DNA from: an uncultured Saprospiraceae bacterium
GTDB taxonomy: Bacteria; Bacteroidota; Bacteroidia; Chitinophagales; Saprospiraceae
Length of the DNA: 45,731 nt
Reading direction: 5' to 3'
Assembly: GCA_905480595.1 (NCBI GenBank)
Contig: CAJQQY010000229.1
Location: forward strand, 1-45,731
Positions 8,846 through 17,556 of the stretch are shown piece by piece. The position numbers and the translations under genes were made by a program. How positions within the stretch are numbered: position 1 is the stretch's first letter; each line of letters opens with the position of its first letter. The notes beneath the pieces are model-generated. The model searched no databases and was not told the DNA's origin. It saw only the letters and a list, made by a program, of their open reading frames with translations.

Positions 8846-10701
8846 TTAGACTTTTTTTCCTTGCATGGCTTTCTGAATATTTACATCCATTGCTCGGTGG
8901 GCGAGGGGAGAAGTATAAGTATTTAAATCATCCATCGCCTTATTGATGGCATCTTTATCTTCTTCATTGACTGATTTTCTTAAAATTTCGATCAATGATT
9001 GAGTCTTTTCTTTTTCTTCGGCTGATAAAATTTCTTCGTTTTGTTGCAAGAATTTATCAGATGAAAGCAAAATATTATTTGCTTCATTTCGCGCTTCTAG
9101 CAATCCTCTAACTTTCATATCTGCCTCTGCATTTTGAATTGAATCAATCAGCATTTTTGCCATTTCTTCTTCAGACAAACCATATTGAGATTTGATTTCA
9201 ATTTCAGTTTCAACATTTGAGCGAAGCTCTTTGGCTTTGACTTTTAGTATTCCATCTGCGTTGAGGATAAATTGAATTTCGATTTTTGGTAAACCAGCAG
9301 GCATTGGAGGAATGCCTTTTAGGATAAATTCTCCTAGTTTTCGATTATCATTTACTAAGTCTCTTTCTCCTTGATAAACAGCCACTTTAAGATTTTTTTG
9401 ACCATCAACAGATGTAGTATATTGTCTACCTGCTTTATTCGGTACTTTGGAATTTCGAGGGATAATGGTATCCATTAATCCACCAACAGTTTCAATTCCA
9501 AGTGACAAAGGAGTGACATCAAGCAATAAAATATCTTTCTGATTTCCTGCTAAAATATCAGCTTGAATTGCCGCACCAAGAGCAACTACTTCATCTGGAT
9601 TTAATTCATTAAAAAGTGTTTTTCCAAAAAAGTCAGCAACAGAATTTTGCACTTGAGGTATTCTTGTCGAACCACCAACCATGACAATATGATCTATTTT
9701 GTCAACGGAAACTTCTGCATCTTTTAAGGCATTTTTGCAACAATCCAAAGTTCGTTGAACAAGTGATTGAGTTAATTCTTCAAATTGAGTTTTAGTTATT
9801 TTTAACTCTAAATTATCAATTGAACTTGAAAATTCATCTGAGTCAGTTAATGATTTTTTAGCATGTTCAGCTTCCAACCTAATGGATTGAGCTAACTTTT
9901 TATTTTGATTTAAAAGTGTAGGATCGAGGTTGTTTTCTTTTGCCCAAAAATCAATAATAGCTCGATCAAAATCATCTCCACCTAAAAAGGTATCACCATT
10001 GGTTGACAAAACTTCGAAGATGCCATTTTGAATTTGCAAAATAGAAATATCGAATGTACCCCCTCCTAAATCATAAACTGCAATCGTTCGGGTTTCCTCT
10101 GGATCAAGACCAATTCCATAAGCTAAACTTGCTGCGGTAGGTTCATTTACAATTCTCAAAACATCTAGTCCTGCTAACTTCCCAGCATCTCGAGTTGCTT
10201 GTCTTTGCGAATCATTAAAATAAGCAGGAACGGTGATTACTGTTTTATTAATTTTTTCACCAAGGTCTTTTTCGATGCGATGTTTTAGGGCTTTTAGAAT
10301 TTCAGCGCTAAGTTCGATAGGTGTGTAAAATTTATCATCAACTCTAACCTTTACCAAACTTTCCGTGTCCTCATCAATAATTTTATAACCAAAATATTGT
10401 TCAAAATTCTCTACATCATCATAGGATTTTCCCATCAATCTTTTGACCGAATAAATTGTATTTGCAGGATCGCTGATGAGTTTTTCTCTGGCTTCTTCGC
10501 CTATTACAATTTTTCCCTCTTCTCCAAAGTGAACGATGGATGGTACGAGCGTACTTTACCGTTACTACCTTTCACCGCTTCCGCTTTTCCATCTTTGATA
10601 TACGCAACTAAACTATTAGTAGTACCCAAATCAATCCCGACAATGATATCGCTAACTTTATCGATTTTCCCTTCTTTTATATTAATTGAAATTTTTGCCA
10701 T
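8846..10701 (-). CDS. hscA: Fe-S assembly Hsp70 chaperone HscA, disrupted by a -1 frameshift near 10553
   Basis: HscA is a specialised Hsp70 that helps release Fe-S clusters from the IscU scaffold. The N-terminal 50 residues (10701 to about 10554: [27 protein letters not shown]) run into a wrong frame and stop at 10504. The continuation starts at 10552 in another frame ([18 protein letters not shown]) and runs 568 residues to 8846. Adding one base after GGTAAAGT restores an in-line 619-residue protein of normal length. The N-terminal extension before IIGIDLG and the C-terminal [16 protein letters not shown] point to HscA rather than DnaK. ATPase motifs [15 protein letters not shown] and VGGSTRIP are present. 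No isc genes are adjacent. Either a real mutation or an assembly error; if real, both halves are inactive. Confidence 0.88.
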
Positions 10702-10731
10702 TACATTTTTATTTTTCTAAAAATAGAACCG

Positions 10732-10739
10732 CAAAGATA
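10732..10739 (-). promoter_or_regulatory. Candidate -7 element for hscA
   Basis: The minus strand reads TATCTTTG, an exact match to the Bacteroidota -7 consensus TAnnTTTG, 31 bases before the hscA ATG. No TTG lies at the expected -33 distance, so the call rests on one box. Confidence 0.45.
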
Positions 10740-10760
10740 TGTAATCGTTCAATGTCTTTC

Positions 10761-10786
10761 GGTTTATTTTTTAGAAAAAATAAACC
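10761..10786. terminator. Stem-loop downstream of the barrel protein gene
   Basis: GGTTTATTTTTT (10761-10772) pairs with AAAAAATAAACC (10775-10786). It lies 34 bases past the stop of the minus-strand gene at 10820. The stem is AT-rich with only two G-C pairs at its base, so the terminator call is moderate. Confidence 0.5.
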
Positions 10787-10819
10787 TTTTATTTATCAAG
10801 CATTTCGAATTTCTTAGAA

Positions 10820-11830
10820 TTAAAAATACCTAGAGTAAGAAGCAAAGGGTAGAGAGCTGTTTTGATTAAATTCATCAACGGGGAAGTTGAAAAGACCAAA
10901 GTTGGGAGAAGGTTGGATCCCAAATTTCACCGCATTTTTATCATTAAACCAACTTGCACCAAAACCAGAAAACAAACCAAAGATTTCGTTATTTCTTCTT
11001 TCAAAAGCTCCAAAGGAATTTTCATAAATGATTTTCCAATGACGAGCTACTCTAACAGTTCCGCCGAAACTGAACTTAACGAGTACTTCATCAAAGAAAT
11101 CTAAGGGCTCAAAAACAGGGGCAAAATTTAACGATACATGAACATTTCGATCGGGCGTTCCATAAGAAAAATAACCAGCAGCATTTACAAAACCAGTCCA
11201 ACCTAACATTTCCTCATTTTCAAATTGATTAAAAATTCGTTCTGGTTTTCCGACAGCTTTGATATCAAAACCTGCTCTAAATTTGGAATTATCATATCCG
11301 TGAATGTAATTGAACTTAAGATGAAACATGATGTGACCAAAATTGGTAAACCCAAAACCAACAGTCACCGCATCATTTACTCCGTAATCAAAATTATGTA
11401 TGACTCCCAAGATTGAAGTGAATTCTTTTTCTCTTTTGTATAAAGAAAGACCAGTTTCGGCATAAAATAATCGGTTGTTGCCTTTAACCATTTGAGGTTC
11501 AAATTGATGCTTTAGTTTTTCATGATCTTGAACCACTTTTTGATGCTCGGGAAAACTCATATCGAGACCTTCATCATCAACGATAATTTTTTCTAGGTCA
11601 GTAAGTTCGAAAATAACAGCTTCCGTCTTTTCATCTTCTAAGAAATTAAGCTGAGTATTTTGGATAGAAATAATTTTCCCATATTTCACTTTCCCATTTT
11701 TAAGGATGAGAAGATGGGTTTGGTTTTTATCATTAAAATCAAAATCGCCAATGAAAACTTGGGCACTTAAAATAGGAGTCAGTAAGACTAAAAAAAGAAT
11801 TGTAAGTATTTTGTTATAAAATGTTTTCAT
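10820..11830 (-). CDS. Predicted outer-membrane beta-barrel protein (paralogue 1)
   Basis: A 336-residue exported protein with a signal peptide ending LSAQ (about residue 24). After it, a small beta domain (HLLILKNGKVKYGKIISIQN, about 39-80) resembles a short SH3/Sm-like barrel often found in Bacteroidota secreted proteins. Residues from about 120 alternate in hydrophobicity with many aromatic strand ends (LFYAETGLSLYK, VGFGFTNFGHIMFHLKFNY) and end in SRYF, the aromatic C-terminus of outer-membrane barrels. The adjacent gene at 11840 has the same architecture; the 9-base gap implies one transcript. I do not recognise a named family, and the function is unknown. Confidence 0.75.
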   Translation of the reverse strand: MKTFYNKILTILFLVLLTPILSAQVFIGDFDFNDKNQTHLLILKNGKVKYGKIISIQNTQLNFLEDEKTEAVIFELTDLEKIIVDDEGLDMSFPEHQKVVQDHEKLKHQFEPQMVKGNNRLFYAETGLSLYKREKEFTSILGVIHNFDYGVNDAVTVGFGFTNFGHIMFHLKFNYIHGYDNSKFRAGFDIKAVGKPERIFNQFENEEMLGWTGFVNAAGYFSYGTPDRNVHVSLNFAPVFEPLDFFDEVLVKFSFGGTVRVARHWKIIYENSFGAFERRNNEIFGLFSGFGASWFNDKNAVKFGIQPSPNFGLFNFPVDEFNQNSSLPFASYSRYF

Positions 11831-11839
11831 AGTTGCTTT

Positions 11840-12820
11840 CTAAAATATTTTGGAAAAAGTAAAATAAGGTAGTCGACTAAAGACTTCTGGTGGAAAAACT
11901 AGATCAAAATCTTCATTAAAGTCTAAAATTGGAATAATATTGAATCCCAATTTATTGTGAGAATGAAAACCAAATGCAATATTGAACTTTGAAGTTGCAT
12001 AACTAAATCCAAAGGATGGTAGTAATTGCACTTCCATAAATTTATCATTAAAATTGACATTGTTTTCAATTATAAATTGCCATCGCTCATTCATCCGAAC
12101 ACCACCTCCAAGGGAAATTGAATTATAAATCTTTGGGAAATAATCATTTCTAGAAAAGAAATAATTATGGTTTGCTGTATAATAGTTGGAAAAAGAAATA
12201 TTGAAAAAATGGTCAGGTGTTCCAAAAGATTGAGATAATGAATTTTCAATAATAAAGAACTTTTCATCTTCTTCGAGTAGAATTGGAATGGTTAAAATTA
12301 AGGACTTGAAAGCAGTTCCATTTTTTTCTTGACTAGGAGTCGATAGTTTTATATTCGCTCCCAGAGTAAATGGAAAACTATAACATAATCCAATGGAAAC
12401 GCCATTTGTCACTCCATGATCCCAGAGTATAGAAGCACCCATAAAGGTTCGATAACTTTTTTCTCCTTTCTTTAGGCTAAAACCAGTATTAGTGTAAAAA
12501 AGATATTGTGAATATTGGAAAGGACTGGCGTACTTTTTTTTATTCCAATCGAGATTACCCTTCACCTTTATCTCTTGAATTTCAGAAAGTGTCAAAGTGA
12601 TTTTTTCATCCTTTTTCTTCTTTAGAAAAAATACTTTTTCATTCTGAATTTCTAAAATTTGGCCTTTGATTTTTTTTCCATTTTTTAAAATAATAAGATG
12701 AGTTTGGGTAGAATCTTGAAGATTAAGTTGAGTGTCAAAATTTTGGGAATGTATTGTTATAGAAAAGAAACAAGTACTAATGAAAAGCAATTTTAATTTT
12801 AAAAAAAATAATTTGTTCAT
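11840..12820 (-). CDS. Predicted outer-membrane beta-barrel protein (paralogue 2)
   Basis: A 326-residue tandem paralogue of the next gene. Both carry THL(L/I)ILKNGK, then a GxIxxIQN stretch, an F/LFYxxTGxSL strand and a DHGV/DYGV motif, followed by barrel-like strands ending in an aromatic residue (FSKIF). The signal peptide ends ITIHSQ at about residue 25. The pair arose by duplication but is now strongly diverged: the N-terminal domain is recognisably alike while the barrels match only at scattered positions. This one is the first gene of the pair. The role is unknown; transport or structural barrel function is an inference. Confidence 0.75.
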   Translation of the reverse strand: MNKLFFLKLKLLFISTCFFSITIHSQNFDTQLNLQDSTQTHLIILKNGKKIKGQILEIQNEKVFFLKKKKDEKITLTLSEIQEIKVKGNLDWNKKKYASPFQYSQYLFYTNTGFSLKKGEKSYRTFMGASILWDHGVTNGVSIGLCYSFPFTLGANIKLSTPSQEKNGTAFKSLILTIPILLEEDEKFFIIENSLSQSFGTPDHFFNISFSNYYTANHNYFFSRNDYFPKIYNSISLGGGVRMNERWQFIIENNVNFNDKFMEVQLLPSFGFSYATSKFNIAFGFHSHNKLGFNIIPILDFNEDFDLVFPPEVFSRLPYFTFSKIF

Positions 12821-12873
12821 AAAGTTTTAGTTTGCTGAAATAGAATATAATTCTAGAACGTGCTTAAAGTTTT

Positions 12874-12881
12874 TATATTTG
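12874..12881 (+). promoter_or_regulatory. Candidate -7 element for the queuosine-precursor transporter
   Basis: TATATTTG matches TAnnTTTG exactly, about 74 bases before the ATG at 12955. A TTG at the usual -33 spacing is absent. The leader that follows holds a TGACGTCA palindrome (12897-12904) but nothing resembling a preQ1 aptamer. Confidence 0.4.
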
Positions 12882-12954
12882 GAAATGGTAAATTTCTGAC
12901 GTCATATTAATAGACGCTTTGAAAATGCAAAACGAAAGTTGAAAATAAAAAAAA

Positions 12955-13764
12955 ATGAAAGATATTTTATCAGATAAAGGTACACGACTATTTATAATTC
13001 TCGGTGGTTTTTTCATAGCCAATGCAGTCATTGCAGAATTTATAGGTGTTAAGATTTTTTCTTTGGAAAAAACACTAGGCTTTGAACCTTTCAGTATGGA
13101 GTTTTTTGGTGAAAAAAACTTAGCCTTTTCATTAACAGCTGGAACCTTACTTTGGCCGATCGTTTTTATCATGACAGATATTATCAATGAATATTTTGGC
13201 ATGCGAGGTGTGAAAATGTTGTCTTATTTGGCAGTTGGATTGATCGCGTATGGTTTTGTGATGGTTTATTTTGCGATTGGATTGGAGCCTGCTGGGTTTT
13301 GGCCAACATCACATATCTCACCTGAATTTACTGAAGTTCAAAAGCAAGATATTTTGAATAAGGTAGGCGATTATAATTATGCATTTAAACTTGTTTTTGG
13401 TCAAGGTTTATGGATCATTGCCGGATCGATTATCGCATTTCTAATTGGTCAATTAGTAGATGTTTTTGCGTTTCATAAAATAAAAGAAAAGACAGGAGAC
13501 AAACATTTATGGTTGAGAGCAACAGGTTCAACATTGATTTCTCAATTTGTAGATAGCTTCGTTGTATTGATAATTGCATTTTATATTGGTGCCAATTGGA
13601 GTCTAGTTTTGGTGCTAGCAATTGGGCTGGTGAATTATATTTTTAAGTTTGTAGTAGCTGTTTTATTGACACCATTTTTATACCTGATTCATGATATAAT
13701 TGATCGGTATTTGGGAGAGGAAAAGTCTAAAGCAATGCGAGATGCTGCACTTTTGGAAAGCTAA
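12955..13764 (+). CDS. yhhQ: Queuosine precursor transporter (YhhQ/VUT family)
   Basis: The VUT/YhhQ family imports queuosine precursors (preQ0/preQ1) for tRNA modification. The 269-residue protein has about six to seven hydrophobic helices. Family signatures include the early NAVIAEFIGVKIF, FIMTDIINEYFG, the GQLVDVFAF helix, and LWLRATGSTLISQFVDS, where polar residues sit inside helices. The helix order and length fit the family. The gene stands alone on the plus strand, divergent from the barrel pair, with 104 bases before the next start. No queuosine biosynthesis gene is nearby. The family assignment is strong; the exact substrate is not determined by sequence. Confidence 0.9.
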   Translation: MKDILSDKGTRLFIILGGFFIANAVIAEFIGVKIFSLEKTLGFEPFSMEFFGEKNLAFSLTAGTLLWPIVFIMTDIINEYFGMRGVKMLSYLAVGLIAYGFVMVYFAIGLEPAGFWPTSHISPEFTEVQKQDILNKVGDYNYAFKLVFGQGLWIIAGSIIAFLIGQLVDVFAFHKIKEKTGDKHLWLRATGSTLISQFVDSFVVLIIAFYIGANWSLVLVLAIGLVNYIFKFVVAVLLTPFLYLIHDIIDRYLGEEKSKAMRDAALLES

Positions 13765-13867
13765 AAACTTAAAGCAAAACACAATAATATTCTTTGGAAA
13801 CTGGATTAGTTTTAATTACATTTACATATTAACAATTTTCTTATTTTTTATCAAAAATCATATAATT

Positions 13868-14347
13868 ATGAATAACACTCCTTTAATTAAAAAGATAGAA
13901 TTTTCTAAAAATCTTTTTTACTTCTTTTTTATTGCTTTAGTTTCAACTAGTATTTCTTTTCAGAGTTGTAACCCTGCTAAAGGAATGGTGGCACAAGATG
14001 CTGAATCATTGGAATCGTTCAATATTTTAAAAACAGATGCAGTTTCTATTATGAAGAAAGGAGCAAAAAGTTTTTCTGCAATGGCTTCTCAAATTAATGA
14101 GTACAAAGCAAAAATGAATGATCAACTTGATTATGAAAGAGCGAAAGGAGAGAATAATTTGAAAACAGTTCAGATGCTTGAACTTATCTCGAATCCTGAA
14201 GGAAATCTATTAGGTGGATTCTTTAAGAGATGGGAAGATGAAGGGAAACTCAATGGTCCATTCATCAAAGAAGCTGCAGGTGTGGTTTCCAAAAATTTCG
14301 ACAAAATTATAAACCTAGAGAAAAGAAAAAAGAAACCTAAAATGTAG
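13868..14347 (+). CDS. Small lipoprotein of unknown function
   Basis: The start is placed at ATG 13868 because the frame open from 13700 overlaps the transporter gene and its N-terminus is nonsensical. The resulting 159 residues open with a signal peptide whose lipobox is ISFQSC, with Cys34 as the likely lipidated residue. The mature part is helical and charged (YKAKMNDQLDYERAKGEN), ending in a lysine-rich tail (LEKRKKKPKM). I do not recognise a family. It is 63 bases upstream of the HhH protein at 14411, in the same direction, so co-transcription is possible. Confidence 0.7.
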   Translation: MNNTPLIKKIEFSKNLFYFFFIALVSTSISFQSCNPAKGMVAQDAESLESFNILKTDAVSIMKKGAKSFSAMASQINEYKAKMNDQLDYERAKGENNLKTVQMLELISNPEGNLLGGFFKRWEDEGKLNGPFIKEAAGVVSKNFDKIINLEKRKKKPKM

Positions 14348-14410
14348 ATTTGAGTAAAATTTATAACTAAGTGTTTTCTTTTAATTTTTTTAAAAACCAA
14401 AAAATCCATC

Positions 14411-15127
14411 ATGGCAAAAAGAAATTCTAATAAAGATAATTTAACTAAAATTACTGGTGTTGGGCCAAAGATTCAGCAATTACTTAATGCAGGAGGAATC
14501 ATGACTTATAGTGATTTGGCCAAAGCTAAAAAAGCAACTGTTGAAAAGATATTGGAAGATGCCGGTCCAAGATTTAATGCTCATGATCCAAGTACTTGGA
14601 TGAAGCAAGCTAAAGAATTAGTAAAAGCTGCAGGTGCTGCCAAAACTACTACTACGAAGCCAAAAACTTCAGCTAAACCGAAGGCAAAGCCAAGAACTAC
14701 TACTTCGAAACCGAAGACAAAACCGAAGGCTTCAACTAAACCAAAAACTTCTGGCGATGCTTCCAAAATTAAAGTGGGTGAATTGGATTTACCAAGGTTT
14801 AGAAGTATCATGAAAGAGCTTTCTGGTAATGTAGAAGATTTGTCAAAATTAACTGTACGTAAATACCAAAAAGACGCAAAACGAGATGCCGAAAAAATGA
14901 TTAAAGGTATGAAGCGTGATTTGAGAAGATGGACTCGAATGTTGGAACGAGGAGATTTGACAACGATGGATTTTGAGTTTTTGGTGAAAAGTAATGTCGA
15001 TACAGCTAAGATGAGCGCATTAGAAAGTTCAGGTATCGCTGTGATACGTTTAAGAGCTTATCGAACTTCATTGTTTAATTTAATTATCGATACAATTTTT
15101 GGATTAGCATTGAAAGCTTTGAAATAG
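14411..15127 (+). CDS. Helix-hairpin-helix protein with histone-H1-like Lys/Thr/Pro linker
   Basis: The 238-residue protein has three parts. Residues about 8-75 form a tandem helix-hairpin-helix domain (LTKITGVGPKIQQLLNAGGI), a non-specific DNA- or RNA-binding fold. Residues about 78-115 are a low-complexity linker of TKP/SKPK repeats, similar in composition to histone H1 tails and bacterial H1-like proteins. Residues about 118-238 are helical and basic (RDAEKMIKGMKRDLRRW) and end in a hydrophobic helix (LFNLIIDTIFGLALKALK). No signal peptide is visible. It is likely nucleoid-associated or otherwise nucleic-acid-binding, but the C-terminal domain is unknown to me. Confidence 0.75.
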   Translation: MAKRNSNKDNLTKITGVGPKIQQLLNAGGIMTYSDLAKAKKATVEKILEDAGPRFNAHDPSTWMKQAKELVKAAGAAKTTTTKPKTSAKPKAKPRTTTSKPKTKPKASTKPKTSGDASKIKVGELDLPRFRSIMKELSGNVEDLSKLTVRKYQKDAKRDAEKMIKGMKRDLRRWTRMLERGDLTTMDFEFLVKSNVDTAKMSALESSGIAVIRLRAYRTSLFNLIIDTIFGLALKALK

Positions 15128-15153
15128 TTGTAACAAAATAATTTCAAAATAAG

Positions 15154-15187
15154 AGAACCTTGACATTTTAATTAATGTCAAGGTTCT
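15154..15187. terminator. Bidirectional terminator after the HhH gene
   Basis: A perfect 13-base stem AGAACCTTGACAT / ATGTCAAGGTTCT with loop TTTAATTA, followed by TTTTC, lies 27 bases past the stop. The A-rich base on the left side also makes it work in reverse. Confidence 0.85.
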
Positions 15188-15199
15188 TTTCGTAGGACG

Positions 15200-15237
15200 A
15201 CTTTCTAAGTTGTTTTGCGTCATCCGACTTAGAAAGT
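15200..15237. terminator. Second hairpin, at the flippase 3' end
   Basis: ACTTTCTAAGT (15200-15210) pairs with ACTTAGAAAGT (15227-15237). It abuts the stop of the minus-strand gene at 15242. A related word, CGACCTTCTAAGTC, occurs at 23501-23514, hinting at a dispersed hairpin element. Confidence 0.55.
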
Positions 15238-15241
15238 TAGG

Positions 15242-16531
15242 CTATGTGAAAAAATAGGAAGTGGCCAAAAGTAAGCTGTAAAATAAATACCATCCAACTG
15301 GAGTATACTTTGAAAATGAAATATCATATTGGAAAAAAAGATAAATTGCAATGGCTACTTTTTCAAATAGATAAGCGAGGAAAGTTCCAAAAGCAATTCC
15401 CACCAAACCAAAATGTTGGACAAAGATAACGCTTAAAATTATGTTTAAAATAGTTTCCAAAATAGAAATGTAGAGTATCATTTTTGTTTTCCCCAATGCA
15501 ATTAAAATAGTTTGAGGGAAAATCAATCGACTGATGATGACCAATAAAAAGACATTAAAAACTGAAGCACTTTCTAGAAAATCAGGATTAAATACTTTGG
15601 GAAACCACCACGCACTTGTTAACATTAATATTATCGACAAGGGGAAAAGCCAATGAAATAAGTTTAAAGTTTTCTTTTTTAACTCTGTAAAAGTATTGTT
15701 ATGTTGTTTTGCAATTACTGGAATCATGGCCATACTGAGAGCATTTGCCAGAGCAATAGTTAAGGGTAGTTCTCTCGCCCCATATCTAAAAATGGCAAAA
15801 GTTGACTTGTCGTCATAAAACCAACCAACTACCCAACTATCAAAAATTGTCGGAAATCCTGAGAGCAATGCATATAAAATTAGGGGGATAGATAACTTCA
15901 GGTAATTACTCATTAACTCACTTCTCCATTCGATTTTTCCAAATTCAAAAACTACTTTTAGTAACCATAAGAATCGAAAAACTCCAAGTCCTACCAGACC
16001 TTGGATACTTCCTAAAAGTCCTTTTCCTAAAAATAAAGGAATGATTACCACTAGCACTTGAAGAGAAAAAACGATTACTCCAAATCCCAAGATTTCTTTT
16101 GCTCGATTATTTACTAAATAAATATAATCCACTAAAAAACTAGGCATGAAAAAAAACAAATAGATAGCATACCATTTGAAATAGGGGAGTGTATCTTGAC
16201 CAACAAGCAATTGAGTGAGGCTTTTTTCAAAAACAAAAAACAATACAATTACAAAAAATGAAATTCCACAGAAGAGAAGAAAAGTATTAAAAATAAATGG
16301 TCTCTGATCGGTAGAATTTAATTTTGGAAAAAATGGAAGAATACCTTGATTTAATCCTGCAATCCAAAAAAAACTTACAGTAGTTCCGATAAAAGTTAAC
16401 ATTTCGAAAGTTCCAATCTCATCACTTGTAAGTACACTTTTGGCCAATAGGATGCTAATCAGAATTGCAGCACCTTGCCGCAAAATCTGAAATCCTTGGA
16501 GTGCTCGCACGTTGGTGATTTCGAAATTCAT
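15242..16531 (-). CDS. Oligosaccharide flippase family (Wzx-like) membrane protein
   Basis: A 429-residue, almost wholly hydrophobic protein with about 12 to 14 predicted helices and a short N-terminal cytoplasmic lead (MNFEITNVRALQGFQILRQG). The start of the fold (GAAILISILLAKSVLTSDEIGTFEML) and the mid-protein SMAMIPVIAK helix are typical of the polysaccharide-biosynthesis MOP/MATE-related superfamily, which flips lipid-linked sugars across the inner membrane. No glycosyltransferase is adjacent, so the sugar lipid it moves cannot be named. It is transcribed alone, facing away from cdd. Superfamily confidence is high; the specific role is inferred. Confidence 0.85.
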   Translation of the reverse strand: MNFEITNVRALQGFQILRQGAAILISILLAKSVLTSDEIGTFEMLTFIGTTVSFFWIAGLNQGILPFFPKLNSTDQRPFIFNTFLLFCGISFFVIVLFFVFEKSLTQLLVGQDTLPYFKWYAIYLFFFMPSFLVDYIYLVNNRAKEILGFGVIVFSLQVLVVIIPLFLGKGLLGSIQGLVGLGVFRFLWLLKVVFEFGKIEWRSELMSNYLKLSIPLILYALLSGFPTIFDSWVVGWFYDDKSTFAIFRYGARELPLTIALANALSMAMIPVIAKQHNNTFTELKKKTLNLFHWLFPLSIILMLTSAWWFPKVFNPDFLESASVFNVFLLVIISRLIFPQTILIALGKTKMILYISILETILNIILSVIFVQHFGLVGIAFGTFLAYLFEKVAIAIYLFFQYDISFSKYTPVGWYLFYSLLLATSYFFT

Positions 16532-16618
16532 TTTGCGAAATTAAATAAAATTTGGTTACAGAGTTATTTGTTATAGAGTTACTAAATTTAATGCAGCGGT
16601 TAATGAAAATTTTGCGTT

Positions 16619-16644
16619 ATTAATTCAAATCAATTTGAATTAAT
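16619..16644. promoter_or_regulatory. 26-base palindrome between flippase and cdd
   Basis: ATTAATTCAAAT, CA, ATTTGAATTAAT is an inverted repeat with 12-base perfect arms. It sits between two divergent genes, 88 bases upstream of one start and 122 bases upstream of the other. It could be an operator, but its AT-richness lowers the weight. Confidence 0.4.
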
Positions 16645-16708
16645 CTATTTACTTAGATGATGATCCTATTTTTTAAACTTCTGTTAAATCCAACAATCCA
16701 ATTATGGT

Positions 16709-16739
16709 TTGAATTTTGATTAAAAAAAAGATACATTTA
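16709..16739 (+). promoter_or_regulatory. Candidate cdd promoter
   Basis: TTG at 16709-16711, a 20-base spacer, then TACATTTA at 16732-16739, one base from the TAnnTTTG consensus. Transcription would begin about 20 bases before the ATG at 16766. Confidence 0.5.
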
Positions 16740-16765
16740 CAACTTATTGATATTCAGATACTTAT

Positions 16766-17248
16766 ATGAAAAAGCACATTTTAAAAACAATAATTGAAGT
16801 TTATGCTTCTGAAAAAGAATTGTCTCTTGACGATCAAAAATTGATCAAAAAGGCAAAACAAGCGTTAAAAAAATCCTACTCACCATACTCTAACTTTAAA
16901 GTAGGTACTGCCATTTTATTAAAAAATGGGAAAATGATGTCAGGGAGTAATCAAGAAAATGCATCTTACCCACTTTGCCTTTGTGCCGAACGTGTAACTA
17001 TTTCAGCAGCAGATTCGGTCTATCCAAAAGTGCCAATTTTATCCATGGCAATTACCGCTAAAAGTCCTACTCAAATTATTTCAAAACCAGTTGCACCTTG
17101 TGGAGCTTGTCGTCAAGTTATTGTTGAAACAGAAATGAAACATGACACTCCGATGCGAATTATATTACAAGGTGAAAAAGGTAAGGTTTATGTGATTGAG
17201 GGTGGCAAGGGGTTATTGCCACTTTCATTCGATGGATCACAACTCTAA
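16766..17248 (+). CDS. cdd: Cytidine deaminase
   Basis: The enzyme deaminates (deoxy)cytidine to (deoxy)uridine in pyrimidine salvage. The 160-residue length is standard for the homotetrameric zinc form. The catalytic zinc site is visible: CAE within LCLCAERVTIS (Cys ligand plus the proton-shuttling Glu), then PCGACRQ supplying the two remaining cysteines. SPYSNFKVGTAIL and the substrate-binding SNQENASYP precede them. It is a single gene with its own candidate promoter, not obviously linked to its neighbours. No odd features. Confidence 0.95.
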   Translation: MKKHILKTIIEVYASEKELSLDDQKLIKKAKQALKKSYSPYSNFKVGTAILLKNGKMMSGSNQENASYPLCLCAERVTISAADSVYPKVPILSMAITAKSPTQIISKPVAPCGACRQVIVETEMKHDTPMRIILQGEKGKVYVIEGGKGLLPLSFDGSQL

Positions 17249-17556
17249 ATTTGCATTGGAAAATATTTATATAGTAATAAGTGAAATCCATTGGCATGAT
17301 TTTAGGTATTATAAAAATATCGAATATTTAAACGAAAAGATTAAACAAACCAATAGAAATTTCATAAATTAATATTTATATTAATTATAAAAGTGTATTA
17401 GTTTACGCAAAAGTATTTCAGAGCAAAAATGAAAAAATACTCACCCAATTGAGTAACAAAAAATAAAGTTTAAGCCTGAATTTATTCCAACCGATAAGCA
17501 AGTTTTCATTAAACAAAGGTCGATTTTAAAAAGGAAATTTTTCCAAAATCCGGAAT
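17249..17556. other. Intergenic region upstream of a CHU_C gene
   Basis: About 308 AT-rich bases with no credible gene. An imperfect palindrome AATTAATAT-TT-ATATTAATT lies at 17367-17386. A TAAATTTG match to the -7 consensus overlaps the cdd stop (17246-17253), which would leave a leader of about 300 bases; I do not regard it as established. Confidence 0.5.

Noticed and set aside
10397-10720. 107-codon plus-strand ORF opposite the hscA frameshift
   Set aside because: Antisense of the Hsp70 ATPase domain; translation shows no family features.
12882-12954. preQ1 riboswitch in the leader of the queuosine-precursor transporter
   Set aside because: I looked for the short preQ1-I hairpin plus A-rich tail and found no matching stem; only a TGACGTCA palindrome.
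13700-13867. Extended frame before the small lipoprotein
   Set aside because: It overlaps the 3' end of the transporter gene in another frame; the lipoprotein signal peptide begins at 13868.
14650-14760. CRISPR-like or tandem DNA repeat
   Set aside because: The repetition comes from codons of the Lys/Thr/Pro-rich linker within a coding frame, with no regular spacer.
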